NCBI GenBank assembly: GCA_028751875.1
Contig: CM054141.1
Coordinates: 42,771,854-42,835,853, forward strand
DNA from: Rapana venosa
Taxonomy: Eukaryota > Mollusca > Gastropoda > Neogastropoda > Muricidae
Direction of reading: 5' to 3'
Length of the DNA stretch: 64,000 nucleotides
This document shows, piece after piece, positions 12,031-24,278 of the stretch. The notes beneath the pieces were generated by a model. That model was not told where the DNA came from and searched no databases. It saw nothing but the letters and a program-made list of their open reading frames with translations. Position 1 is the stretch's first letter, and every line of letters begins with the position of its first letter. The position numbers were made by a program, and so were the translations under genes.

Positions 12031-12261
12031 ATTTTACATTCTGTAACAACAACAGAAATTAATCCGATGCGAAATTCGAAATAGTGTATTCTGGGTACAC
12101 ACACTAGCAGACTGACAGACAAGAGTGGCATTGGCATGTTGGTGCTGGTCTGTGGTCAGATCGGTCTGTTCTTATACTCCACAGTCTCAGGAGAGATTGA
12201 CACATAATTCGATCACTGTAGAGCACTTCTGGTAGTGCACTGTCGTCTCCGTCGGGGATAG
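12031..12261. other. short unique stretch, no gene recognised
   Basis: Non-repetitive sequence between the family B copy and the TG array. The open frame on the minus strand extends into the TG repeat and is not convincing. Confidence 0.4.
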
Positions 12262-12412
12262 TGTGTGTGTGTGTGGTGGTGTGTGTGGTGTGTGTGTTGT
12301 GTGTGTGTGTGTGTGTGTGTGATGGTGAGTGTGTGGGTGTGGGTGTTGTGTGTGGTGTGTGTGTTGTGTGTGGTGTAATGTGTGTGTGAGTGTGTGTTGT
12401 GTGTGTGTGCAT
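12262..12412. repeat. (TG)n microsatellite, interrupted
   Basis: TG dinucleotides with GGTG and TTG interruptions cover about 150 bases. TG-rich sequence with ATGC palindromes continues to about 12,665. The histidine/threonine open frames on the minus strand come from this repeat. Confidence 0.95.
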
Positions 12413-12949
12413 ACATACATGCATGCACAGACGTATAGTGATAACGTGCACATGTGTGTGTGCGAGCGCGCGGCTGTATGTTTGTGTGATGCGTGCAGCC
12501 TGCATATACTCCGATGCGGCCTGTGTTCATTTGTGAGTGTCTAAAGCCCGCCAAGCGGTGCATGTTTGTTGTGTGTGTTTGCACGTTGCCTTCTGCCTGC
12601 GTGCATGTGTGTATATTTGGGGGGAGGGAAGGGATGGGGGCATTGTTGCATGCGTGTGTGCTGTGCGCACACGCGCGACGTGAGTAATCAATGCTGTGCA
12701 TTTCTTGTTTTTTCCGTGCATATTTTGAAAAAAAATTTTTGGGCTTCACATCAACGCCGAATAAGTTTTTCCTGGTACAGCGTGACAACACTCACACGTA
12801 CAGTACATTGTATGTTAGAGCCTACCACACAACAACAATGACATATGGTGTTTTTTTTAAATCAAAAGATTTTGGGGCCCAATACCGTTTCTCTTCTTCT
12901 TGCACACATAAAAAATCGAAATGTAGGGAAAATAGAGATCTCTCTCTCT

Positions 12950-13026
12950 CTCTATTTAAATGTATTATATAATTATATAATATCTATCTATCTCCATAAT
13001 ATATATAGATATAATATATATATATA

Positions 13027-13079
<53 letters not shown>

Positions 13080-13082
13080 ACA
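12950..13082. repeat. (TA)n and (AG)n compound microsatellite
   Basis: ATCT and TATA units run from about 12,965 to 13,042 and pass into AG repeats to about 13,080. Confidence 0.95.
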
Positions 13083-13192
13083 GACCATAGACAGAGACAG
13101 ACAACAGAAAAAAGAGAAAATGAAACACTGAACCGAAAACCAAACAACAAGAAGAACAAGAAAAGGACGCTTACAACGCAGCAGCAGTCATA

Positions 13193-13352
13193 TATACGCA
13201 CCGCAACAACTACAACAACAGCAGCAGCAGCAGCAGCATCAGCAGCAGCAAGCAGCAGCACAGCAGCTGCAGCACAGCAGCAGCAACAACAACACAACAA
13301 CAACACACAGCAGCAGCACAGCAGCAGCAGCAGCATCACAGCAGCAGCAGCA
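13193..13352. repeat. (CAG)n/(CAA)n triplet array
   Basis: CAG triplets are mixed with CAA and single-base slips that break every frame, so a polyglutamine protein is unlikely. A C run follows at 13,413-13,435. Confidence 0.9.
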
Positions 13353-13667
13353 AAACGCCGTATACACGCAATAGTAAAGAAGCAGTTCTCGCGCACTCTG
13401 TATACGGTTTGCCCCCCCCCCCCCCCTCCCCCCCACCCGCTAAAATCTTAATTAGTGGTCCTATTTACAACACGAAACACCCGGTGCATCACTATCTTAT
13501 GTACTTACACACTATCAAGACACTTCACCGGCTGAATCACCCTAGAGTTATCGTTATTTGATTTTCCCTTTGTGCTGTATTGGAGGCTTGATTTTAGTTA
13601 TCATAGGCACTTTGCTCTTTTTGCTCCTTAATAAGGAATAAATTCATGCGAACACGTGCACGACATT

Positions 13668-13772
13668 TTACATATATATATATATTATATATATATATAA
13701 TATATATAATATAATATATATATAAATAATATATACTTATATATAGAAATATATATCCATATATATATATAT
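13668..13772. repeat. (TA)n microsatellite
   Basis: About 100 bases of TA-rich dinucleotide sequence with AATA and CTTA interruptions. Confidence 0.95.
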
Positions 13773-13779
13773 AACTAAT

Positions 13780-14960
13780 CATGCACCAACTGCTGCCGGA
13801 GCTGCTGCATCCAGCACGGATACAGTGGTGTATTTCAACTGCTTACATTGCAGATGTTTTTTGTTAAAAGGCAGGTTAAAAGCACGTAAGCCAAGAAATA
13901 CAAAGCAGCTGAAACGCAGTGACAGCGGCAAAGCAATCAATTATTGATGCAGAACTGGCACAAATCCCTTGCTATGAAGTCCTCTCGAGCATTATTCCCA
14001 ACAGTAGGAACACCGATAACTGCAACATACATAACAGTCTTTTAGAACAAAGATTGGTTTGCTTTTTTATTTTTAAACTGTAATGATTTGATTTTGGGAA
14101 GCCAAAGGTGGTGGCCTGACCTCTTCCAAGTCGACCGGATACCGATAGTGAATTATTGACTTTTACAATATCGTTTATAACGAATTAGCTTGATGACTCG
14201 ATTTTGGTTTAGATTTTATCACCGAGCCAACAAGAGTTCTTTATAAAAAAAAAAAAACCACTGAATTTATATGGTACTGATTTTTTAACATGAAACATTT
14301 TTGTACCTTTTATTTAGACGATATTGTGCTTTGGCCCAGACACCGTGAGCTTTCCAGTTATTGATTAAGCCAAGTGCCAAGTCCTACATTAAAGTGTTGT
14401 AAGCTTTTCATATGTTATGTTGCGAGTCTGAAGCATGTCAACTTGTAGCGGTAAGAGCCCACACTTTCTTTAAAAAAGGGAAATAATTCTGATAAGCCGA
14501 ATTTGGCTGCCTATATGGTGAGATGCATGAAAATTCAGTAGTAGTGATTCAGAGCTATATTCTGGTCAACCCTAGGTGTTAAGCAGAAAACACACAACAC
14601 CAACAACAATAAACATCGACAACCACTCCAATACTTCGTGTTCATCTAGGTATTTCAATCCACCAATATTGTTTTATACTGTCTAGCAATAAGTAGTTTT
14701 TTGCTAAATGTTCATATGGTTTGGGGGGGGGAGGGGGGGGGGGGGGGGGGTTCATGAGCTCGGTGCAATAATTCTAATTATAAGGGGTAAATGCTTTCCT
14801 TTAAAACTACTGACGTACTGTAAGGTTGGGTGTTGTATTTTAAAGTAACGCTTTTTCATTTTATAGATCTAAAATAAACCTATGGCTTTTAACGAAAAAA
14901 CATTGTCCTGCATTTAAAAGCTAATTTTTTCATTTTGCTTGACAAATCTACTGTGAATAC
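13780..14960. other. unique AT-rich stretch, no gene recognised
   Basis: Non-repetitive sequence apart from a G run at 14,724-14,750. No open frame of convincing composition and no recognised motif. Confidence 0.5.
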
Positions 14961-14993
14961 CTTTTGTCCCACTCATCATTCAACCACCATCCT

Positions 14994-15202
14994 ATGATAA
15001 ATATCAGCACCAGTCACCACCACCACCACCAACCACCACCAACTGTCACACACATTCACCAGCCACAACTCACCACCACCTCACTACCCTCACCACCCTC
15101 ACCAACAAGTTCCACACTAGAGGCAGACATGACATACAGCGACACTGGCCGGTAGGGTTGGGAGCTGGGGACGGCGGGGGGGGGGGGGGGGGGGGGGGGG
15201 GG
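14994..15202. repeat. (CAC/ACC)n-rich tract and G run
   Basis: CACCACC units lie at 15,010-15,105 and a G run of about 30 bases at 15,174-15,202. The histidine- and proline-rich frames reflect this composition. Confidence 0.85.
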
Positions 15203-15950
15203 TTCCGGGGGGGGGGTCGGGAGCGGGGACGGGAGGAAAAGCTGGCGAACTCACACACTCGCTAATTTTGGAGAGGAAGATTGATCCGAGACGCTTCCTC
15301 CGCTCTGGAGAAGAGACATGGGATGGAGGCAAGGGGGAGAGGGCTCAAGTATAATGTAGGGGAAGGAGGGATGCTGTGAAGTATTGGGTCCCCTCCATCC
15401 TTTTCCCACGGCAGCGGTGTGGGGCTCCCTCTTCCACTTTTAGGGCTGTGTCTCGGAGTCCCCCTCGTTCATCTCCGGGCTGGAGCGCAAAGAAAACAAG
15501 TGTGTCCAGGGTTGTTGTTATTTTTAAAAAAAAAAAGGGGGAAAAAAGAAACGAAAAATCGCTGCTGAAATCAAGACCCATCGCCTCAGAAAAGACGGAC
15601 TGTTAAGAGGAACCGCGATAGGTTTGATTGGAAAGGTGGATGGTTAGGCCGTTGAAGTGTACACAGCAGCGCTGAGGAGAGAGCGAGTGGGCTCTTTGAC
15701 TGAAACGAGAATGAAGATGACGGCCTTTGGGATGGAACATGTTATCGATCGCTGAGGCTGCTGTGCCGTTGGAGGAAAATGTATGGAAAGAGGAAGAGCT
15801 GTTATAGCTTTACGGTCGGCGACATACATAGCGCTGTTGGGTAGATAGAGGCGTTTCAGCCGTCTTACCTAGCTTTTAAACGACACTAACCATTCTTTTA
15901 CCGCGCTAATGGCGTAGGAAAGACTGGAGAGCATGACACCAAACAATGTT
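15203..15950. other. CpG-containing unique segment, no gene recognised
   Basis: This segment has visibly more CpG than its surroundings (many CG dinucleotides between 15,225 and 15,880). It could be a promoter or 5' exon region, but I found no supporting start codon, splice pattern or family match. Confidence 0.3.
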
Positions 15951-15956
15951 TGTTAC

Positions 15957-16309
15957 ATCGATCTCGTGTATTTGTCAAAGGTTGTTGACGACGAACTCTG
16001 TGTGTATTTGTCAAAATGTTGTTGACAATCGATCTGTGGAGTATTTGTCAGAATGTTGTTGACAGCGATCTCTGTGTTATTTGTCAGAAATGTTGGTTGA
16101 CAGCCATCTCTGTGTATTGTCAGAATGTTGTTGACCCAGCGATCTGTTGTGTCTTTGTCAGAATGTTGTTTGACAACGATCTGTGATGTATTTGCAGAAT
16201 GTTGTTGACAACGATCTGTGTGTAATGTCAGAATGTTGTTGACAACGATCTGTGTTATTTGGTCAAATTTGTTGACAGCATCTCTGTGTAATTTGTCAGA
16301 TAGAGTGCG
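15957..16309. repeat. Minisatellite of about 35 bp, roughly 10 copies
   Basis: The unit runs approximately as GTATTTGTCAGAATGTTG followed by TTGACAACGATCTGTGT. Copies differ by one- to three-base indels, so no reading frame survives along the array. The asparagine/threonine-rich minus-strand frame is a translation of the repeat. Confidence 0.9.
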
Positions 16310-17640
16310 CAAAAATGTAAAACTGCAGGATACATCATCATTGATCTTAGTATCCATCACCTGTTGAAAAATGCAGAGTTTGATTTTTGCTTATTCTTTA
16401 AATTGGTTCTTGCTTAAGATTGTTTATGTTTTAGGACGCTGATAAACTGATGATTGGCAAGCGGGATGCTCTGAATTGAAAGAGAGAATGGCGCTAGATC
16501 GGGACATACACATGGTACGATGTATTTTGTTAACTTGTAATAACCAGAGATTGTGGCTTTATTGTATATATATGTATCTTAGCTCATGTTTGATTAATTC
16601 TTCCGACCCTGGCAGTGTTTCTGAAAGCTTTCCTTTTTAAATATGACATACAGCCTCAAATGAAACTGACGTTCATATATAACAAACGGTAAGATCGAAA
16701 GAACTGTTACCGTTCATAATATGCCTTTTTCACTTGACGCATAGTATTTGAAATAACAGTAATAAGCTTACAACCACTATTTTAATAGATATTTTTCTTG
16801 AAACTTATAAATCGTCAGAACCAAAACAAACACCACCAATAATCAAACCATCAACAAATTAGTTCATTAAATTAAAGAAAACCAAACACTTAAAATTCAG
16901 GTACTATTATAACTAATCCTGTTTGAATACTGTCTTGTTGAAGCCAAGGTTAAAAACAAGTATATCTGGTTCTGAGAAAATCAATAAAACTACACATTAT
17001 AGCCATACTATCCTTCCTCTTTACCTCTTATTCAACATGATAACAAGTCAAACAAACGATCCCTGACCAGTTTGTTAGCAAACAAAAAAAAAAAACCTCA
17101 AGAAACAGCAGCGCAAATAAAAAGTACAAATCATCAACTAGTTTTTCCTCATCAATCTGAACAGTTCTGACTGCACTGGACATGCTTCCTATCATTTTGG
17201 AAAGATGAAGGCGACAGACAGACATCAAGTCAAGTCAAGTCAAAAATACGTTAACCATCCCATAAGGCAATTACAATACTGATAGGCACATAGGGATACG
17301 TATAAATCTCAACAAGACACAAGAGAAAATACATTTCAAATTGGTTATGAAACATTCCAAATAGCCTTTTAAAAATTAGCACATAACACACACACAAACC
17401 CAGCGCGCGCAAACACACACCAAGGCGTACGTACGGTGGACCGAAAGGAAAAGTGGATGACAGACGGACCGACAGATGAACGGATGGACGGTGATGGATG
17501 ACGTGGATGAGGATGGATGGATGGATGGATTGTTTCTGTATCTGAGTTATAGAAGAGATCTACTGTAAGAAGTCCCCCCCCCCCTTAGCTATAACCAGAT
17601 AGCTAGAAAACTACCCACTTCTGCATACTGTTTCGTATTC
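16310..17640. other. unique AT-rich stretch with small repeats, no gene recognised
   Basis: Mostly non-repetitive. Contains a short AGTCA pentamer array at 17,226-17,241, GATG/GGAT units at 17,455-17,530 and a C run at 17,575-17,584. Confidence 0.45.
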
Positions 17641-17879
17641 GTTAAATACACCTGCAAATTGTCTGTGTTCTAACAGACACAACAAAGAAGCCACTACTTC
17701 TATTACATAATTTCACTTTAGTGCTGCTGTTGATACAACTCTGTAGTGTGTGAGCTTGTTTTCCTTTCTTTTTAAATAAAGACCCTTCTAGATGAAACAC
17801 AAAGCTCCAAGACTTAACATCTCCTACCTGCTTTCTGTTGTTGTTGTTGTTGTTTGTTACTTCATCTTCTTCTACTTCT

Positions 17880-18110
17880 TCTCTTCTCTTCTTGAATCTC
17901 TCTCTCTCTCTCTCTCGTCTTCCTCTCTCTCGATCCACATCTTCTCTCTCTCGCTCTCTCTCTCCCTCTCTCTCTCCCCTCCCTCCCTCCCTAACCTCTT
18001 CTCTTGTCTGTCTGTCTGCTTTCTGTCTGTCCTGTTTTCTTCTCTCCTCTCTCTCTCTCTCATCTCCCTCTTCTCCTCATCTCAATCTCTCTCTCTCACT
18101 CTTCTAAAAA
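17880..18110. repeat. (TC)n-rich pyrimidine tract
   Basis: TC, CTTC and CTGT units fill about 230 bases. Serine- and leucine-rich frames are compositional. Confidence 0.9.
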
Positions 18111-18700
18111 ATATTTCGATGGTTGCTACGCTCGTTTCCATCTATTAGGTTTTCTGTTTTGCTTATTTCGTCCTAATACTTTGTTTTTACATTTTTTCCT
18201 AAAATCATGTTTATGTCTGAATTCTACATTTTGCGATTGTTAGATAATAGATAAGTAGGATGCGGGCGTTTATTTTCCCTCGTTGAATATGTGACTATAC
18301 GAAAACGACATGTTGAAAAAAGTTCGAATGGAGAAAAGAAAACACCACCCACTCGTACACGTGCTCTAGAAAATATGCATTCAGTGGACCTCTGCAGTGG
18401 ATGATTTGCCAAGGAGAACAAGTCATTCGCTTGATTATTGCTTGCAGCCAGCAAAGATACTTGTAACTGACCATTCATCCATCCGTTCCGGTGTTCGTGC
18501 ATCGAGCCAGTCATTGCCATCATGAAGGTCACAGCGCGCAATTTGATATGAAGGAGATTTGTTAGATGTATCGTCAAAGAGAAGAGAACTAAAGCAAACA
18601 AGATACAAACAAATGGACAGACTCAGACACAGACACAACACACAACATTAATTATCACACACTACGCGTGGCGTGCGCACAGTGTGCCCATAACGTAGGC
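18111..18700. other. unique stretch, no gene recognised
   Basis: Non-repetitive sequence. The minus-strand open frame of about 125 codons near 18,224-18,601 has no domain I recognise and no start or splice support. Confidence 0.4.
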
Positions 18701-18926
18701 CTACACAAGCACACATGCACGCACATACAGACACACAAAACAACTCACACAACACACAACCACACACAATAACCATATCTATATATCCACACACTCTCTC
18801 TCTCTCTATAAATAATATATATATAATAATAAAATTTTATATATGGTATTTCTGGGAACTGATGAAAAAAAGCACCATAAGTGCTTATTCCATTATCCTC
18901 GATATAATAGATAATAAATAATATAT

Positions 18927-18958
<32 letters not shown>

Positions 18959-19135
18959 ACACTCACAGAACACACAACTATTTACACTCCACACACAGCA
19001 CACAAACACATTACACTACAAAACACTACACTACACTACTCTACACTAACACTACACTACACACAACACACTCACTACACTACACTACACTACACACACA
19101 CACACACACAACACACAAAACACACACAACACACA
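18701..19135. repeat. CA-, TA- and ACACT-type simple repeats
   Basis: CA-rich sequence at 18,704-18,790 is followed by a TC/TA stretch, a TA array at 18,905-18,958, ACACT/ACTAC units at 19,005-19,095 and a CA array at 19,095-19,135. Confidence 0.85.
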
Positions 19136-20015
19136 CTGACCCTGCGTGGGCTTGTGGCCATCCGTGGAGCCCCCTTCCTCCCACCCATCCTTCCTCACAT
19201 CTTTGGATGCAACAGAACACCATCGGCGGAACATATGTGCATGAAAACACAACCATCTAGATTTCACAATACTTGGGTTTAACTAGGCCACGAAAGCTGA
19301 TCCGGTGCTAGTCGTTGGATTTATGCCACAAACGATCACGTCTCCGTGTCCTATTATTTTTGAGTGTAACGTAAAAAACTGATTGCTTTTGTTCATTTCC
19401 CTTGTAGTTTTTTCTTGGATTAAAAAAAAGTATTTTCCGTATTTTCTCTTAGTTTGTTTTAAATACTTATTTGCCCTGTACCTTTTTGTCTTGTAGATCA
19501 TCACACCACTGTCGTTACTGCAGTCCTTTGCTCACTGGGTTTTGTTGTTGTTGTTGGGTTTTTTGTTTTTTTACATAAAAACGAAGCTGGATAGATAAGC
19601 AGACAACCCAATTCGAGTGGTGAGTATGGGTGGCTGCTATGAACTCTGCTGTGGGAATTTTCGTTCGGTCGTTGACATCAGAAAGCTACATTATATCAGG
19701 TGACTTTACAGCATTATGGATCAGAGATATGTGACCTTCACAGAGTTCATCCGAACTAGCCTCTAGGTGATGAGCATTATGTGTTGCATAAAGGTCATCT
19801 CTCAAATAAGAAAGGTCAAAGACGAATGTGTTTTTTAAAAATAATTAGTGCACCTTTACACCTTTATATTAAAGCAAAGTCCTTCACTATCAGTTGTGAA
19901 ATAAGAGTAGAACTTTTGGATCAATCCATATTTGCGCTGTGTGCAAGGGATGCATAACTTTGTCAATACTAATTTAACGACAGAAAAAAGGAGGTAGTCT
20001 TTAATTATATATATC
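19136..20015. other. unique stretch, no gene recognised
   Basis: Non-repetitive AT-rich sequence without a convincing open frame. Confidence 0.45.
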
Positions 20016-20019
20016 ATTA

Positions 20020-20320
20020 TCTTTTATTTCGAGAATAAGGGATAAGCAGTCAGGCTTTTTTCATCCAGTCTCGTGGTGTATGCATTTTGAAATGTTCATC
20101 TGTTCCCACCTGGCACACAATAGCCTACTCTTACGAATCCTGAGAACGGTTTAACGTGTGCCAAGATGTTCTGCGTGCGTTCGCACACGGGACCCTCGGT
20201 TTATAATCTCATCCGAAAGACTTTTAGAGAGTGAGTCGAGCACTGATGTTAACATCCAAGGAAAAATCACTCTTGAACGAGATTCGAACCTGGTTCACAG
20301 ATTATCACGAGTACTCAGAG
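20020..20320 (-). mobile_element. tRNA-derived SINE (family A)
   Basis: In minus-strand sense the copy starts with a tRNA-like head near 20,277-20,320. The B-box-like GGTTCGAATCTC is read on the minus strand at about 20,280-20,291. The central domain follows (GCACACGTTAAACCG-like and GTGTGCCAGGTGGGAACAG), then a tail with ATAAGC and ATTCTCGAAATAAAAG. A GA microsatellite joins the head end. Confidence 0.8.
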
Positions 20321-20348
20321 AGAGAGAGAGAAGAGGAGAGAGAGGAGA

Positions 20349-20396
<48 letters not shown>

Positions 20397-20402
20397 AGAG
20401 AT

Positions 20403-20435
<33 letters not shown>
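20318..20435. repeat. (GA)n microsatellite
   Basis: About 115 bases of GA dinucleotides with small interruptions, directly adjoining the head of the SINE. Confidence 0.95.
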
Positions 20436-20802
20436 CGCCAACCACAAATTAAATGTTCCACATAGTTCCTAATGGAATTCTCTGTCTTTTCCGCCATGCA
20501 CACACATTCATTTGCAAATGAAGGCAACAAACGCGTACCATCTTATGTCATGAAATGGCTGACTCTTCCGGTGCTACAGAAATATTCACTCCCCGTAAAT
20601 TTTGACCCCAGTGTTTGATTTGTGACCAAAAAAAAGGATACCAAGCCAAAAAAACAGACTTATATCTTTTTTTAGATTTAGGTTTACTTTTCTTTGGGGA
20701 AAAAATCTGAGAAATTTGTTTTTGGTGTAAAATCAGCAAAGGAATCAAAATGTTGTAAGTCGATAGTTTTTTTTTGCAACACCAGATGACAGGGCAGGGC
20801 AG

Positions 20803-20912
20803 TTTTGATTTGTTGCTTTTACAAGATTCAGCCTATATACATCCATACAATCTTCTTCTTCTTCTTCTTCCTTCTTCTTCTTCTTCTTTCTTATCATCAT
20901 CATCATCAGCAT
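20803..20912 (-). mobile_element. short AGCGCT repeat (family B), diverged copy with TTC/CAT flank
   Basis: TTTGATTTGTTGCTTTTACA and AGATTCAGC match the minus-strand form of family B, but the first AGCGCT has changed to AGCCTA. The usual (ATT)n flank is replaced by TTC and then CAT triplets. Confidence 0.65.
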
Positions 20913-20997
20913 CACATCAGCAACACATCATCAGTGATGTCAACCATGTAAGAAACCCAAAAACGAATGCTAATCTCTGTGAAATTCCTCTTTTTCG

Positions 20998-21430
20998 GTT
21001 CTCGCTAGAGGCTCCGAGGCTCACCAACGATGAATTTTGGGGTACTGAATGAGGGAAAAAAGGGAAAAGAAAGCAGAAACCAATTAAAGAAAAGAAACTG
21101 GAATGGGAAACCGTTTTTTGCTCCACCATTAAGGGTAGCCAGCATATCGGACGTTGGGGGTGAGTCCTAAACACGACACCAGTGTGTTTGCGTTTTTCCA
21201 CATTTTGTCATCCCGTTCTACTGCAAGCATGGTGAACTCCCAAAAAGCTAGAACGAGTTTTAAACTGTGCAGAAGAAAGATGTTCTCATGGGCTTTGCAC
21301 ACGAAACTTCGTTTATAAACTCATTCGAAGGACTTTCGGTGGAGTAGAGTCGGCACACGTTTAACTCCAGGAAAATCCCCTCAAGACGGGTGCCCTCGAA
21401 GGTGTTGAAAACACCAGGCCGTCAGATAAT
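20998..21430 (-). mobile_element. tRNA-derived SINE with alternative tail (family A body, tail C)
   Basis: The plus strand first shows tail C (CTCGCTAGAGGCTCCGAGGC, CACCAACGATGA, then CACCATTAAGGGTAGCC). From about 21,265 it continues with the family A central domain (AAGATGTTCT, TTTATAAACTCATTCGAAGG, GGAGTAGAGTCGGC). A degenerate head with CCTCGAAGGTGTTGAAA ends the copy. The same order occurs at 37.1-37.55 kb, so the combination is a real element and not a chance insertion. Confidence 0.7.
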
Positions 21431-21497
21431 AAAAATAATAATGTTGGAATTTATAAAAATATAGCGCTGAATCTTGTAAAGCAACAAATCAAGCGCT
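21428..21497 (+). mobile_element. short AGCGCT repeat (family B)
   Basis: AATAATGTTGGAATTTAT is followed by ATATAGCGCTGAATCTTG, TAAAGCAACAAATCAAGCGC. Both AGCGCT motifs are present. Confidence 0.8.
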
Positions 21498-21654
21498 CTA
21501 GATTGAATTCGGGCTGCCCCCCGGGAGAGCGGAGAAACGCGACGTCCCTTTATCGCTGCGCCACCCTTTTCACCCTTTTTTTTTTTTTTGTTTTTTTTTG
21601 TTTTTCTGCCGCTGTATTTGTTTCCCTATCAGATGGTCTTTTTTCTAAAGAATT

Positions 21655-21870
21655 TTGCCCAGGGACAACCTCTTGTTGCCGTGGGTTTTTTTACGTGCGC
21701 TAAATAAAACGTGTAACACAACGGACCTCGTTTATCGTCTCAGCCAAAGACTAGCGCCAACCACCACTCATGTCTAGATGATGGGGGAAAAAGATCCCGG
21801 TCCAAACGGTACAACCGCCGCACACTCCAACCCCGGACTTTCGCTTCTAGACAGGCGCTTACCTCAGACC
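21655..21870 (-). mobile_element. SINE-like repeat with GGGACAAC/TTGTTGCCGTGGG domain (family D)
   Basis: The plus strand reads CCAGGGACAACCTCTTGTTG, CCGTGGG, TTTACGTGCGCTAAAT, then TATCGTCTCAGCCAAAGACT. The same order is seen at 30.83-30.90 kb and 48.24-48.44 kb. The far end should hold a tRNA-like head on the minus strand but is too diverged to read. Confidence 0.65.
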
Positions 21871-21959
21871 ACCGAATCCATACAGATGCAAATCTGATCA
21901 CGAGTTGCTGTTATATAACCAACACATGTTATCTCCTCTCATGTCCTACATACACGCTC

Positions 21960-22245
21960 ACTGTAAACATCCATCCATCTTTCCATCCTCTCCATCACCG
22001 TCCATCCATCCATCCGTCCATCCTTCCCAGACATCCTTACCATCCTTCCATCCTTCCACCGGGCCAGCCAGTCACATCTAGCCTCGTGTCACGACCTTAT
22101 TACCACCCATCATCCACCCACCTACCTAACTTCCCACCACACCTACCTACCTACCTACCCAGCCGTCCACCGACCTACCTACCGACCTGTCCCACCCATT
22201 CACCATTCATCCATTATCCTAATGAACATGAGTCTTTCTGCTCCA
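21960..22245. repeat. CATC/CACC/CTAC tetranucleotide-rich tract
   Basis: CCAT and CCTA units recur with many substitutions over about 280 bases. Similar tracts lie at 24.17 and 25.29 kb. Confidence 0.85.
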
Positions 22246-22249
22246 CATT

Positions 22250-24160
22250 GGAAATGAAGCGGCAAGAAGAGTGTTCGCTCATGTCATGACATTGAAGCGT
22301 GGCATCTTGCCGGTTCACGGATAATATGAACACCAATGAAAGTTTGACTCCCAGAGTTAGATTTCCTAGAAGAAAAATGAATTATGAGTAGCAACAGTCG
22401 AATGGTTCTAGATTTAACTTTGATTTCCGCGAAATCTGAAAAGTTCCTAATTTTTGTGTGTATGAAAAAAGAAGCAAGATTTCCTCTCGTTTTTTTGCAG
22501 GGTCTGATGTCGTTTGTAGCCTCAGTACGTTAGGCAGAATGATTCATAATTAATGCCAGACCGTGGTAGCAAATCCACAGGGAAACCGTCAGCTTTTCCT
22601 CAAAAAAAAAAATCAGGTTTTTATTATCATTGAGTGCATAGACACACGAGAAAGGGGCAATTTCTCAGTTTGTAAGTGATTCAGAGGGAAGTAACATATG
22701 CTACTATCTTTCTGTTCTCTATGTCGGAATGCGGCGACCTTAACGTGGGAAATAACGGTTGCGATCACAATCTCACCACTGGGGAACCTGAGCGTCTATC
22801 CGTTGAAGGAAAAGAAAACAAAATACCTTCTGACTCAATTCCTTATCGATCCATTCCATCATCAACTATTATTCACTCATCCATTCCCATATATGCTTTG
22901 TCTGGCCGTCCTGCCTGTCATCGCGTGTTCCATACATACGTCGGTCCGTCTTTTCCGTTTGTCACCCGTCCATCTGTCCATTGATACATCTATCTAATCC
23001 AACAAAACCTCTTGTGTGAAATAAGCAGCCATTTTGTTTTTCCTGTTTATGTTTGTTTGCTCAAAAATGATCTTAACAATACGACTCCCCTCCTCCCCCT
23101 ACCCCCTCCCCCCCGTGCTCATCGTGTTAGAAGACATTCTGATCTTAAACCAAAGCTTTCAATACGAAAGACCAATTCGGAAGGAACTTAAGCTCACGAA
23201 ATAACAGTTACAGCACAAACATGAATTTCTATTAGACGTTCTAACCCCACCTCTGTGATGCAGTTCCAAAAGATGGTATGGTCAATACTTGCATGGCTCT
23301 CTGTAGGCTAAGTTCGATTTCCGGATTCATGTTGCTGCCATAATGGCGTCTGTGGGATCGCTTTAGATCTTAAGAGAGGACGAAGGGAGATGAGATATGA
23401 GCTGGATGGTTCTGAAGATGGCTTTTATAGATTAAAAGCTGAATACGTTTTATCGGCTATGTATTTGTAAGTGTATGTTTTTCGAAGACCCCCTTCCCCC
23501 CGCCCCCACAAACCAGAATCTTGATATAAGTTGCATGGTTTGCATCACCAAAGTGAAACACATGAGGTGAAGTTTTACAGCCATTATCCACAAACCCTTT
23601 TTTACTCTCAGCAAAAGAAAGCTTTTAAGTCCCAGCTTTGAAATATGTTCTCTGATATTTCTAATGAAAGAAGGTGAAGGTTCTGGGTTAAGGGGATGAT
23701 GTTAGAATTCAGGCACTCCACAGCTCAAAGGAATATGATGTGAAACCACGCAGGGGTGTTATGGTAACACTTTATTTTCATCTACCAAAGAACACACACA
23801 TGGAACAAAGATGAAATCAAGGTAACTACTCTATCCATATTTAACCAGGTACATAATGTATGAACACTAAGATTATTCATTGATTGGAAAGAAGTAATTT
23901 TTATTGTACTTTTGGAAGAAAATTGTTCACTTTTGCTTGCATACAACCCCGCCGCCCCCTCCCCCCACGAATAAATAGATTTTGAATTTCCAAACATGCT
24001 TCTCAGCCCTTTCTTTTGCAATTAAATTTCTACACACGAATCCTGTATAATGAAATGCACAGCTGGCGTCTTTGTTACCAGCAACGGGGAAGATTAGACA
24101 CAATACCAGCAGCAACAGAAATCTGAGCAGAGACTGTATTATTCAAACAAATCAGACAAG
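22250..24160. other. unique stretch, no gene recognised
   Basis: About 1.9 kb of AT-rich, mostly single-copy-looking DNA with short C-rich patches near 23,087-23,115 and 23,490-23,510. The open frames are short and have no recognisable motif. Confidence 0.45.
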
Positions 24161-24164
24161 TCCG

Positions 24165-24278
24165 TAGATCCATCCGTCCATCCGTCCATCAGTTCGTCAG
24201 TCCGTCTGTCCATGCGCCAGACCATCTTTCCACCTATCTACCTGCCCTTCCACTATCCACCCACCCACCCACCCACTG
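24165..24278. repeat. CATC/CACC tetranucleotide tract
   Basis: CCATCCGT and CCACCCAC units cover about 110 bases. Confidence 0.85.

Noticed and set aside
13193..13400. Polyglutamine protein from the CAG/CAA array
   Set aside because: Single-base slips break every frame, and no flanking coding sequence is seen.
15860..15880. Minus-strand splice donor TAG|GTAAGA as the end of an exon
   Set aside because: There is no coding frame or acceptor to pair with it, so it is no better than a chance match.
15953..16360. 135-codon minus-strand frame rich in asparagine and threonine
   Set aside because: It is a translation of a 35-bp minisatellite with irregular unit lengths.
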